Under the pieces are notes generated by a model. That model was not told where the DNA came from. It saw only the letters and a list, made by a program, of their open reading frames with translations, and did no database searches. A stretch of DNA of 64,000 nt, from NCBI GenBank assembly GCA_963608705.1, contig CAVDHB010000062.1:1-64000 (forward strand), given 5' to 3'. The position numbers were made by a program, and so were the translations under genes. Below are positions 29,484 through 37,277 of this stretch, piece after piece (positions within the stretch are counted from its first letter, which is position 1; each line of letters opens with the position of its first letter). Origin of the DNA: CAVDHB01 sp963608705. GTDB lineage: Bacteria; Bacteroidota; Bacteroidia; Bacteroidales; Bacteroidaceae.

Positions 29484-29994
29484 TATTCACCGCAGGATGG
29501 GTGTGGTGGCATTGATGATAGGGCTGGTGGTTTCCGCTTGCAGCATTTCTTACAAGTTTAACGGAGCCTCCATCGACTATTCGAAGACGAAAACCATCAC
29601 CATCGAGGATTTTGTGAACCGGGCGACTTACCAGTGGGCGCAGACGGCTCCGATTTTCAACTCGAAGCTGAAAGACATGTACGCTTCCCAGACCCGGCTG
29701 AAGCAGGTCAGAAGAAACGGAGACTTGGTGGTCTCTGGAGAGATAACCAGTTTCGACCGGCAGAACAAGGGCATCTCCTCGGACGGACGGTCAAACATGT
29801 TGCAGATTCGTATGACGGTGAACGTGCGTTTCACCAATACCACGAACCATACGGAGGATTTCGAGCGTCAATTCTCCGCCACTTACGACATGCCGGCTTC
29901 GGCTAATTTTACTTCGGTGCAACAGTCTGCCGTAGAGAACATGAGCAAGCAACTCACGGAGCAGATATTCAATGCCACGGTGGCTAATTGGTGA
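29464..29994 (+). CDS. lptE: LptE-family LPS-assembly lipoprotein
   Basis: A 176-aa lipoprotein. A basic n-region and hydrophobic segment end in the lipobox VVSAC (Cys at residue 26), followed by SISYKFNGASIDYSKTKTI, the Bacteroidales LptE (LptE-like) signature. In other bacteria LptE plugs the LptD barrel that inserts LPS in the outer membrane. I chose the start at 29464, which overlaps the upstream gene by 20 nt, because it gives a charged signal-peptide start; the ATG at 29497 is an alternative but leaves none. Confidence 0.85.
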   Translation: MDWRTSNIHRRMGVVALMIGLVVSACSISYKFNGASIDYSKTKTITIEDFVNRATYQWAQTAPIFNSKLKDMYASQTRLKQVRRNGDLVVSGEITSFDRQNKGISSDGRSNMLQIRMTVNVRFTNTTNHTEDFERQFSATYDMPASANFTSVQQSAVENMSKQLTEQIFNATVANW

Positions 29995-30007
29995 TTACAG
30001 AAAGAAA

Positions 30008-30682
30008 ATGGAGCAGTTGACAGCGTGGATAAAGCATCCCGAAACATTGGATGAAAGACAGTGGCAGGAAGCGGAGAACTTAAGGAAACGTTATCCGTAT
30101 TTCCAGTTGCCACTTATGCTTTCGCTTTATTTTGTCAAGAAAACGAAAGGGGCGGATGCGTATGCCAAGGCACTGTCCGAGGCGGCTGTGTGTATAACGG
30201 ACCGTAAGCGTCTCCATAACTGGATGGAGGAGGTTTCCAAGACTCCTCCTGTAGACCACGGAGAGGAAAAGGAGGTGGGACAGTCTCCGAAAAGGACACA
30301 CTCTTTTGAGTTGATTGACCGTTTTCTGGATGAATATCCCGACTTATCATCCGCTCCCTCGAAGGAGGGTGTCTCCGCAGAGAATGTCTCAGTGCAAAAA
30401 CCGGAAGTGCCGCCTGCTCTCTCGAAAGAGATTACTCCCGCAGAGGAAGCCCCGGTGAGAAAAACAGAGACGGAAGTATCGCCTGCCGAGCCCTCCGACC
30501 GTTATTTCACCGAAACCCTTGCGAAGATATATGTTAAACAAGGCAAATATTCAAAGGCGTTGGAGATAATTCGGCGGCTTTATTTGCGTGATTCAGGCAA
30601 AAATACTTATTTTGCAGACCAAATACGCTATCTGGAGAAATTGCAGATAAACAGTAGACAACAAAAGAATAAAACTAAATAA
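30008..30682 (+). CDS. TPR-like protein of the lptE-secG operon, function unknown
   Basis: A 224-aa protein with no signal peptide. The N-terminal 90 residues are helical (EQLTAWIKHPETLDERQWQE). The middle is rich in Pro, Glu and Ser (about 95-165). A single TPR-like helical pair sits at the C-terminus (YFTETLAKIYVKQGKYSKAL). This layout is recognisable in Bacteroidales between lptE and secG, but its role is unknown to me. The start follows lptE by 13 nt; an in-frame upstream ATG (29972) lies within lptE and is less likely. Confidence 0.75.
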   Translation: MEQLTAWIKHPETLDERQWQEAENLRKRYPYFQLPLMLSLYFVKKTKGADAYAKALSEAAVCITDRKRLHNWMEEVSKTPPVDHGEEKEVGQSPKRTHSFELIDRFLDEYPDLSSAPSKEGVSAENVSVQKPEVPPALSKEITPAEEAPVRKTETEVSPAEPSDRYFTETLAKIYVKQGKYSKALEIIRRLYLRDSGKNTYFADQIRYLEKLQINSRQQKNKTK

Positions 30683-30686
30683 GAAG

Positions 30687-31082
30687 ATGATTTATTACGT
30701 AATGATTGGATTGATAGTGCTGGCGTCCTTGTTGATGTGCGGCATTGTCTTGATTCAAGAGTCAAAGGGCGGTGGACTGGCTTCCAGTTTCTCTGCGTCC
30801 AATTCCATTATGGGTGTCCGCAAGACTACGGACTTCCTTGAGAAAGGTACATGGTTCTTAGCCGCTTTTATGGTGTTGTGCAGCATTGTTTGCGCTTATA
30901 CCTTGCCGGAGCCCAAAGATGCGGATTCCGCCATACTGAATGAACAGGCCGCGCCTCAGCAAGCTCCTCAGCCCCAGCAAGCCGCTCCTGCGGGATTGCC
31001 CGGCGGACAGGCTAATGGTGCCGCTGCCGCCCCCGGACAGGGACAGGCTCCGTTGAAAGCGCCGGCTCAACCTGCCAAATAA
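30687..31082 (+). CDS. secG: Preprotein translocase subunit SecG
   Basis: A 131-aa protein with two membrane segments (about 3-22 and 53-72) flanking the conserved loop QESKGGGLASSFSASNSIMG, which marks SecG. The last 45 residues form a low-complexity Pro/Ala/Gln/Gly tail (QQAPQPQQAAPAGLPG), a common extension in this order with no known function. It follows the TPR-like gene by 4 nt and ends the operon at the terminator 31112-31157. Confidence 0.93.
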   Translation: MIYYVMIGLIVLASLLMCGIVLIQESKGGGLASSFSASNSIMGVRKTTDFLEKGTWFLAAFMVLCSIVCAYTLPEPKDADSAILNEQAAPQQAPQPQQAAPAGLPGGQANGAAAAPGQGQAPLKAPAQPAK

Positions 31083-31111
31083 TCGTTGAAGCAAAAATCT
31101 CAGTATAAAAG

Positions 31112-31157
31112 GAAGCCGTCTTCCCCTTGTGAAAAACAGGAGAAACGGCTTCTTTTG
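31112..31157 (+). terminator. Terminator of the secG operon
   Basis: GAAGCCGT pairs with ACGGCTTC, with further TTC/GAA pairing inside, then TTTTG. The gene for the low-molecular-weight phosphatase starts 23 nt later. Confidence 0.75.
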
Positions 31158-31179
31158 TATACGTGTTCATCCGTTTGAA

Positions 31180-31653
31180 ATGAAGAAAATACTATTTGTC
31201 TGTCTCGGGAATATTTGCCGTTCCCCATTGGCCGAAGAGGTCTTCCGAGTCTATGTGGCGAAACAGGGAGGCGAAAAAGACTATTTCATTGACTCCGCCG
31301 GACTCATCAGCTACCACGAGGGCGAATTGCCGGACAGGAGGATGAGAGAGCAGGCGTATGCCAGAGGCTATGTCCTGACTCACCGCTCCCGTCCCGTGAC
31401 ACCGGAGGACTTCGAGGAGTTCGACTATGTGGTGGGAATGGATCGGGAGAATGACCGCAAGCTCCACCGTCTGGCTCGCTCAAAGGAGCAGGAGCAAAAG
31501 ATTCTCCGCATGATAGACTTTTGCGGAGAGACGGAGCTGGACGGTGTCCCCGACCCGTATTATGACGGCCTGGAGGGCTTCAAACGAGTCATTGATATGG
31601 TGGAGAAGGCTTGTCCCGCCTTGTTCAGGTATATAATGAGTAGTTTAGATTGA
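31180..31653 (+). CDS. Low-molecular-weight protein-tyrosine phosphatase
   Basis: A 157-aa phosphatase. The P-loop CLGNICRSP (C-x5-R-S) lies at residues 8-16 and the general-acid loop DPYYDG near 127. It starts MKKILFVCLGN; an upstream in-frame ATG (31129) is inside the terminator hairpin and rejected. Such enzymes often act on tyrosine kinases for capsule export, but no capsule genes lie nearby, so the target is unknown. Confidence 0.93.
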   Translation: MKKILFVCLGNICRSPLAEEVFRVYVAKQGGEKDYFIDSAGLISYHEGELPDRRMREQAYARGYVLTHRSRPVTPEDFEEFDYVVGMDRENDRKLHRLARSKEQEQKILRMIDFCGETELDGVPDPYYDGLEGFKRVIDMVEKACPALFRYIMSSLD

Positions 31654-31656
31654 TGT

Positions 31657-31720
31657 TTAATGTGTAGTGTTTAATGTTTAATTGGCAAAAGCACTTCACC
31701 AATTAAACACTACACATTAA
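31657..31720. repeat. Long AT-rich inverted repeat (hairpin)
   Basis: TTAATGTGTAGTGTTTAA (31657-31674) plus TTTAATTGG pair with the 22-nt arm 31699-31720 that ends in its complement; two bases bulge out. The loop is about 13 nt. It could act as the terminator for the phosphatase gene. The composition resembles AT-rich hairpins seen in many Bacteroides spacers. Confidence 0.75.
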
Positions 31721-31767
31721 TAATTAAACACTAAGCGAACATTAATCATTATAAAAACAAAACAGAT

Positions 31768-32070
31768 ATGGTAAGACACATTGTATTGTTCCGGCTGAAG
31801 GAAGACCTTGCGCCGGAGAAAAGGAAAGAGGTCATGGAGACCTTCAAGAAAGACATCGAGGCGTTGCCTGCGGTGATACCTTTCATCCGCTTTGTGGAGG
31901 TGGGCTTCAACATAAATCCCGGTGAGCAATGGGATTTGTGCTTGAACAGTGAGTTCGACTCCCTGGAGCAGGTAAAAGAATACGCCACCAATCCTCATCA
32001 TGTGCGGGTGGCAGGCGCTTTGAAACCTTTTTTGTCGGGGCGCAGCTGCACCGACTATGAATTTTCTTGA
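31768..32070 (+). CDS. Dabb-domain (stress-responsive A/B barrel) protein
   Basis: A 100-aa single-domain protein with the Dabb pattern: VRHIVLFRLKEDLAPE at the N-terminus, an alpha-beta fold and NPHHVRVAGALKPFL near the end. Family members form dimeric barrels, and some plant ones are enzymes. No specific role can be given here. It is followed by its own spacer and looks monocistronic. Confidence 0.85.
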   Translation: MVRHIVLFRLKEDLAPEKRKEVMETFKKDIEALPAVIPFIRFVEVGFNINPGEQWDLCLNSEFDSLEQVKEYATNPHHVRVAGALKPFLSGRSCTDYEFS

Positions 32071-32106
32071 TTTAAGTCAAGAAAACAAATCAAAACAAAA
32101 CGAAAC

Positions 32107-32138
32107 GTTGGCTGTTTGAAGAATATTCTGTAAATTTG
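32107..32138 (+). promoter_or_regulatory. Promoter of the winged-helix DUF2582 gene
   Basis: GTTG, 20 bp, TAAATTTG followed by C. The predicted leader is about 65 nt long and includes CTCTCTCCAGTG/TGGAGAGAG, a stem of about 8 bp (32161-32189) that could affect translation. Confidence 0.6.
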
Positions 32139-32208
32139 CTGTGCAACAAACAAAAACACCTCTCTCCAGTGTGGAGAGAGTAAGAAACTAACTATAAATT
32201 TAACGAAT

Positions 32209-32412
32209 ATGCTACAGGAAAGAGCCGGCGAATACGCTGGAAAGATTTGGAACACCTTAAATGAGAAAGGTGCGTTGTCTGTGAAAGCACTGAAAAAAGC
32301 GGCTAAAATCAGATTTGAAAAAGACTTGTATCTGGGTCTGGGATGGCTCCTGCGCGAGGACAAACTGAGCGTGAAGACAGAAAAAGACGAGGATATTATT
32401 TCTTTGAAATAA
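32209..32412 (+). CDS. Winged-helix domain protein (DUF2582)
   Basis: A 67-aa protein that is a single winged-helix domain: AGEYAGKIWNTLNEKG, KALKKAAKIRFEKDLYLGLG and a wing LLREDKLSVKTEKDEDI. The family (DUF2582) is common and highly expressed in Bacteroidales and is thought to bind nucleic acid, though its function is not established. It has its own promoter and a terminator (32449-32485). Confidence 0.85.
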   Translation: MLQERAGEYAGKIWNTLNEKGALSVKALKKAAKIRFEKDLYLGLGWLLREDKLSVKTEKDEDIISLK

Positions 32413-32448
32413 GTCCGTGACGACTTAAGAACAAATGACATGAGTAAG

Positions 32449-32485
32449 AAGCGGTGTGTCTCTCAGGGAGATACGCCGCTTTTAT
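32449..32485 (+). terminator. Terminator after the DUF2582 gene
   Basis: AAGCGGTGTGTCTC pairs with GGAGATACGCCGCTT around a TCAG loop and is followed by TTT. Confidence 0.85.
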
Positions 32486-32607
32486 TGTTGATATGCCCGT
32501 CGTGGGTGTTTCAATTGAGGTGTCGGAAATCTTTGTTGTTGGCTCTCTTTCCTCTCAAGCAAAAGTGCAGCCAGTTTTCACCCTTATAGAAGTCATTTCT
32601 CACTTCT

Positions 32608-32753
32608 ACCGTAATGAACGCCCATTACGCTACAAGTGAGCGGCCATTTCTATACAAGTTGTAACTTGTTGATTATAAGTCGATTGCGGATGCGTATAAA
32701 AGAGACTTTGAACGTCACTACAAGTAATTGATTTACAATGCGTTAATTAAAAA
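32608..32753. repeat. AT-rich dispersed element, copy 1
   Basis: This part of the 354-nt spacer between the DUF2582 gene and metH shares ordered blocks with 56325-56412 (reverse orientation): CACTTCTA, AATGAAC, TATAAAAGAG, TTGATTTACAAT and TTAATTAAAA. No frame is open across it. It may be a non-coding mobile or regulatory element. Confidence 0.6.
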
Positions 32754-32766
32754 TACCCACTTCTCT

Positions 32767-35559
32767 TCAAAACAATTCCAGTCGTTTCTTTCTCGCCTCT
32801 TCCAGTGTGGCCACGGGGGTGTCAGAGCCGTTCTTTTCTTGCAGGTATTTCTCCCTCAAGCGGGCGTACTCTTCTTTCAACTCTCTTTCAAAAGCGGGTC
32901 TCAACGCCGGGTTCATCAGCTTGGCGGCGATACCCGTATTGACGGAAGCGTCTTTCACGTAGATGGCGGTGCCGTGGTACTTGGGCGCGATTTTCAGTGC
33001 GGTGTGCAGCTTGCTTGTGGTGGCTCCGCCAATCATGACGGGAATGTCGATGCCCGCCTTGTTGAACGCTTCCACGTTGTGGACCATCTCGTCCAGCGAG
33101 GGTGTAATCAGGCCGCTCATGCCGATCATGTCGGCATGTTCACGCTTCACTGTCTCGATAATCGTCTCTACGGGCACCATCACGCCGAGGTCTATCACCT
33201 CGTAGTTGTTGCACGCCATGACTACCGAGACAATGTTTTTCCCGATGTCGTGTACATCGCCCTTTACGGTAGCCATGACTATTTTGCCGGCCTTGGAAGC
33301 CCCTTCTTTTTTCTGTGACTCGATGACTGGTTGCAGGATGGCCACGGCTTTTTTCATGGTGCGGGCGGTTTTGACCACTTGTGGCAGAAACATCTTCCCG
33401 GCGCCGAAGAGGTCGCCCACATAGTTCATTCCGGCCATGAGCGGCCCTTCGATGATGCTCAACGCCGTGGGATATTTCTCCAACGCCTCTTTCAGGTCTT
33501 CTTCCATGTAGTCGCCGACGCCTTTTGCCAGGGCGTGCTTGAGTCTTTCTTCCAGACTCTCCTTTCGCCATGCGTCCTCATGTACGGCGGTCTGTGGCTT
33601 CCCTCCGTTTTTGGCGGCTTCGGCCTCTTCCTTCATCTTGCGGGCCGTCTCTATGAGCACATCGGCGGCATCCTTGGCGCGGTTCAACACCACATCCTCT
33701 ATCTCTTTCAGAAGGTCTTTGTGGATGTCATCGTATGTTACCTTGGTCGCGGGGTTCACAATGCCCATGTCCATTCCTTTTGCGATGGCGTAGTAGAGGA
33801 AGACGGCATGCATGGCTTCCCGGATATAGTTGTTTCCCCGGAAGGAGAAAGACAGGTTGCTGATGCCTCCGCTGATGTGCGCTCCTGGCAGGTTGGCCTT
33901 TATCCATTCCACCGTCTTGATGAAGTCCACGGCGTAGTTGTTGTGTTCCTCCATGCCGGTGGCGATGGCCAACACGTTGGGGTCGAAGATGATGTCGAGC
34001 GGATTGAAGTGCAATCTGTCCACTAATAGGTGGTAGGCTCTGGAGCAGATTTCTATTCTGCGCTCGAAGGTGTCGGCCTGTCCTTTCTCGTCGAAAGCCA
34101 TGACGATGGTGGCCGCTCCGTAGCGCATGACATCCTGCGCGTGGCTCAGGAATTTCTCCTCACCCTCTTTCAGGGAGATGGAGTTGACGATGCACTTTCC
34201 TTGCAGGCATTTCAGTCCCGCCGTGATAACGTCCCATTTCGAGGAGTCTATCATGACCGGCACTTTGCACACGTCAGGTTCGGTGGCCACAAGATTGAGG
34301 AAATGTGTCATTTCCTCCACGCCTTCCAACAGGCCGTCATCCATGTTCACGTCTATCACCAAGGCTCCGTCTTCCACCTGTTTGCGGGCGATGGACAACG
34401 CCTCATCGTATTTCTTCTCTTTGATGAGCCGCAGGAACTTGCGGGATCCCGCCACGTTGCACCGTTCTCCGATATTGACGAACCGTTTCTCTGGAGACAT
34501 CTCTAACATTTCCAATCCGGATAACCGGGTATAGAGCGGTGCGGGTGCGGGTGTGTGGGGTGTCTTGCCTTCCGCTTCCTGGGCGAAACGGGCGATGAAC
34601 TCGTCTGTGGTGCCGCAACACCCTCCGATGATATTGACGATGCCTTCTTTGATGTATTCCCTGATTTCTTCTCCCATCTGGGAGGGTGTGTCTTCGTATT
34701 CACCGAAGGCGTTTGGCAGTCCGGCGTTGGGGTAGACGGAGATATGACAGGGGGCTTCTTGCGCCATGTGGCGTACATACGGCATGAGCGCCAAGGCACC
34801 TAATGAGCAGTTCAGTCCCACGGAGAAGGGGCGATAGGGGAGTATGGAGGCGAGGAAAGCGTCCATAGTCTGTCCCGACAATGTGCGTCCTGAGGAGTCT
34901 GACACTGTTACGGAAAACATGAGAGGGACTCTTCTTCCGGCTTCCTCCATGGCGTCCATGGCGGCCACAGCGGCCGCTTTGGCGTTCAGCGTGTCGAAAA
35001 TGGTCTCGATTAAGAAAGCGTCCACGCCTCCTTCCAGCAAGGCCAGCATCTGCTCTTTGTAGGCTGCTGCCAGCTCATCGAAGGTGATGGCCCTGGCCGC
35101 CGGGTCGTTTACGTCCGGGCTGATGGAACAAGTCTTGTTGGTGGGGCCGATGGAGCCGGCCACGAAGCGGGGCTTGTCCGGAGTGAGCGCGGTAAACTCG
35201 TCCGCTAATTTACGGGCGATGCGCGCGGCGGCCAGGTTCAGCTCTTTTACGGTAGACTCGCAATGGTAGTCCGCCTGAGACACGACTTGTGCGGAGAATG
35301 TGTTGGTCTCCACGATGTCTGCCCCGGCTTTGAAATAACGCCGGTGGATGTCCTCCACGATGTCAGGGCGTGTGAGACAGAGGATGTCGTTGTTTCCTTT
35401 CATCTGCCCCGGAGTGTCTTGGAAACGAGTCCCTCTGAAGTCCTCCTCCTTTAGATTATAGGACTGTACCATGGTCCCCATGGCGCCGTCCAATATGAGG
35501 ATGCGCCGACGGGCGGCTTCCTCCATTCGGTTGTCTGTGTATCTTTGACCGTCTTCCAT
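32767..35559 (-). CDS. metH: Cobalamin-dependent methionine synthase lacking the reactivation domain
   Basis: A 930-aa enzyme moving the methyl group of methyltetrahydrofolate to homocysteine. Domains in order: homocysteine-binding (about 12-345, zinc ligands in GLNCSLGAL and GGCCGTT), pterin-binding (about 365-620, FVNIGERCNVAGSRKF), helical cap and B12-binding (about 690-900, base ligand in GDVHDIGKNIV). It ends at ATLEEARKKRLELF, where E. coli MetH (1,227 aa) would begin its AdoMet-binding reactivation domain, which is absent. The start at 35559 lies 10 nt after smpB; an ATG 33 nt downstream (35526) is also possible. No cobalamin riboswitch is seen in this operon. Confidence 0.93.
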   Translation of the reverse strand: MEDGQRYTDNRMEEAARRRILILDGAMGTMVQSYNLKEEDFRGTRFQDTPGQMKGNNDILCLTRPDIVEDIHRRYFKAGADIVETNTFSAQVVSQADYHCESTVKELNLAAARIARKLADEFTALTPDKPRFVAGSIGPTNKTCSISPDVNDPAARAITFDELAAAYKEQMLALLEGGVDAFLIETIFDTLNAKAAAVAAMDAMEEAGRRVPLMFSVTVSDSSGRTLSGQTMDAFLASILPYRPFSVGLNCSLGALALMPYVRHMAQEAPCHISVYPNAGLPNAFGEYEDTPSQMGEEIREYIKEGIVNIIGGCCGTTDEFIARFAQEAEGKTPHTPAPAPLYTRLSGLEMLEMSPEKRFVNIGERCNVAGSRKFLRLIKEKKYDEALSIARKQVEDGALVIDVNMDDGLLEGVEEMTHFLNLVATEPDVCKVPVMIDSSKWDVITAGLKCLQGKCIVNSISLKEGEEKFLSHAQDVMRYGAATIVMAFDEKGQADTFERRIEICSRAYHLLVDRLHFNPLDIIFDPNVLAIATGMEEHNNYAVDFIKTVEWIKANLPGAHISGGISNLSFSFRGNNYIREAMHAVFLYYAIAKGMDMGIVNPATKVTYDDIHKDLLKEIEDVVLNRAKDAADVLIETARKMKEEAEAAKNGGKPQTAVHEDAWRKESLEERLKHALAKGVGDYMEEDLKEALEKYPTALSIIEGPLMAGMNYVGDLFGAGKMFLPQVVKTARTMKKAVAILQPVIESQKKEGASKAGKIVMATVKGDVHDIGKNIVSVVMACNNYEVIDLGVMVPVETIIETVKREHADMIGMSGLITPSLDEMVHNVEAFNKAGIDIPVMIGGATTSKLHTALKIAPKYHGTAIYVKDASVNTGIAAKLMNPALRPAFERELKEEYARLREKYLQEKNGSDTPVATLEEARKKRLELF

Positions 35560-35569
35560 TCCCTGTTTA

Positions 35570-36034
35570 TCAGTATTTCTTAATGACTCGTTCCATTTCC
35601 CGTCGGTCGTCTTTCTCCCGGAGTGACTGTCGCTTGTCGTATTCTTTCTTTCCTCTTGCCAGTGCGATGACCAGTTTGGCGTAACCCTTGTCGCTGATGA
35701 ACAGGCGTACTGGCACGATGGTGTGTCCGGGATTGTCTGCGTCGGCGGAAAGTTTCCGCAACTCTTTCTTTGTGAGCAGTAGCTTGCGCTCCCTTCTGGC
35801 GGCATGATTGTTGTAAGTGCCGTAGAAATACTGGGCGATGTGCATGTTTTTCACCCACAGCTCTCCTTTGTCGAAGTAGCAGAACGTGTCCACCAGGCTT
35901 GCCTTTCCTTCCCGGATGGATTTTATCTCTGTGCCGGTCAGTGCGATGCCTGCGGTGTAGGTGTCAAGAAAAGCGTAGTCGAAAGACGCTTTCTTGTTCT
36001 TGATGTTTATTTCAGATGGTTTCTTTAGCTTCAT
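35570..36034 (-). CDS. smpB: SsrA-binding protein SmpB
   Basis: A 154-aa protein binding tmRNA for ribosome rescue. Seen: [37 protein letters not shown], and the basic C-terminal tail [20 protein letters not shown] that enters the mRNA channel. It is the middle gene of manC-smpB-metH, with gaps of 24 and 10 nt. The metabolic link is unclear. Confidence 0.95.
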   Translation of the reverse strand: MKLKKPSEINIKNKKASFDYAFLDTYTAGIALTGTEIKSIREGKASLVDTFCYFDKGELWVKNMHIAQYFYGTYNNHAARRERKLLLTKKELRKLSADADNPGHTIVPVRLFISDKGYAKLVIALARGKKEYDKRQSLREKDDRREMERVIKKY

Positions 36035-36058
36035 AATGCAACTGTGTTTGTTTTTCTC

Positions 36059-37108
36059 TCATTCTTGCAGCAGATTCTCCTCGGACAATTTGCAAATCAA
36101 GATGTTATCGTCATTCTCTGCCACGATGTAGCCGTCCAGCCCTTGTATGATGACCTTTTTTTTGCCTACCATGCGCACGATGGTGTTCATGGTGTCGTAA
36201 GTTTGGATGTGGCTGCCTAATAATACATTATTATATATGTCTCTGTTCATGGATGATTGCAGCGTGTGCCATGTGCCCGCGTCCTTCCATCCGATGTCGG
36301 CGCGCAGGACGAAAAGCCCTTCCGCTTTCTCCATGAGCGCATAGTCCACACTGATGTTCTCCAACTCTGGGTAGCAGTTGTTCAAGGAGGCTGCTTCCTC
36401 CTCTGTCCCGAAGGTGGGGGCTATTGTCTCGAAGATGCTGGCGATGGCGGGTTGGTACACCCGGTATGCGTTCACGATGGTGTGTACGCTCCATGCGTAG
36501 ATGCCTGCGTTCCAAAGGTATTCTTGCGAGAGGTAGGTCTTGGCTGTCTCCACGTCTGGCTTTTCTTTGAACTCGTCCACGGCGAACAACTCTTTGTTAC
36601 GGGTGGAGGGACAGCTGAAATCTCCCTTGATATAGCCGAATTGGGTCTCCGGGTTCGTGGGGCGGATGCCGATGGTCACGATGGCGTCCGTTTCCGCCGT
36701 GAAGTGGAGGGCGTTCATTATGACTTTCCTGAATTCTGTCTCGTCCGTGACCAGGTGGTCGCTGGGAGTGACCAGCACGTTGGCCTGGGGATTCACCGCT
36801 TTTATCTTCCATGCGGCATACGCGATGGCGGCTGCGGTGTTTTTGGCCATTGGCTCGGCGAGGATGTGGCTTGGCTGAATCTGAGGCAGCTGTTCTTGTA
36901 CAAGTCCTGTGTAGTCCCTTAGTGTGACAATCCAAGTGTTTTCTATTGGAATCAGGTCGCGGAAGCGCGCGAAAGTGGATTGCAGCAAGGTCTTTCCGCA
37001 CCCCCACAGGTCGATAAACTGCTTGGGCTTCTCGTGTGTGCTGAGAGGCCACAGGCGTGTGCCGGAGCCTCCCGCAAGGATGACTAAATGATTATTACTT
37101 ATATTCAT
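36059..37108 (-). CDS. manC: Mannose-1-phosphate guanylyltransferase
   Basis: A 349-aa nucleotidyltransferase making GDP-mannose from mannose-1-phosphate and GTP, for glycans, capsule and GDP-fucose. The signature ILAGGSGTRLWPLS is at about 10-23, with EKPKQF after it and FKEKPD at about 165. It lacks the C-terminal cupin isomerase of bifunctional ManC/AlgA proteins. First gene of the minus-strand manC-smpB-metH run, with a promoter at 37136-37167. Confidence 0.92.
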   Translation of the reverse strand: MNISNNHLVILAGGSGTRLWPLSTHEKPKQFIDLWGCGKTLLQSTFARFRDLIPIENTWIVTLRDYTGLVQEQLPQIQPSHILAEPMAKNTAAAIAYAAWKIKAVNPQANVLVTPSDHLVTDETEFRKVIMNALHFTAETDAIVTIGIRPTNPETQFGYIKGDFSCPSTRNKELFAVDEFKEKPDVETAKTYLSQEYLWNAGIYAWSVHTIVNAYRVYQPAIASIFETIAPTFGTEEEAASLNNCYPELENISVDYALMEKAEGLFVLRADIGWKDAGTWHTLQSSMNRDIYNNVLLGSHIQTYDTMNTIVRMVGKKKVIIQGLDGYIVAENDDNILICKLSEENLLQE

Positions 37109-37135
37109 GTTCTCTCGTTCTGTCTTAACAATGGG

Positions 37136-37167
37136 TAAAAGTACGTTTTTTCTTTGACACTGCCAAC
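37136..37167 (-). promoter_or_regulatory. Promoter of manC-smpB-metH
   Basis: Minus strand GTTG, 20 bp, TACTTTTA (last base off consensus). The leader is about 20 nt. It lies back to back with the aspS promoter. Confidence 0.6.
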
Positions 37168-37217
37168 GGAGATTAATGTTTTTTTACCCGCAAGCCGTAT
37201 CATTTACAAAAGTAGTC

Positions 37218-37248
37218 TTTGCGCATCCCGTATAAATTAGTACTTTTG
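37218..37248 (+). promoter_or_regulatory. Promoter of aspS
   Basis: TTTG, 19 bp, TACTTTTG followed by C: a near-perfect match. The leader is about 25 nt. Confidence 0.8.
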
Positions 37249-37277
37249 CACATTGGAAATAAATAAGTAAAACGTTT

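Noticed and set aside
35559..35805. 82-codon N-terminal extension of metH
   Set aside because: It would overlap smpB in another frame and has random-looking composition; the ATG at 35559, just after smpB, fits the family start.
35560..37200. Cobalamin riboswitch for metH
   Set aside because: The metH leader is only the 10-nt gap after smpB, and the manC leader is about 20 nt; neither can hold a riboswitch.
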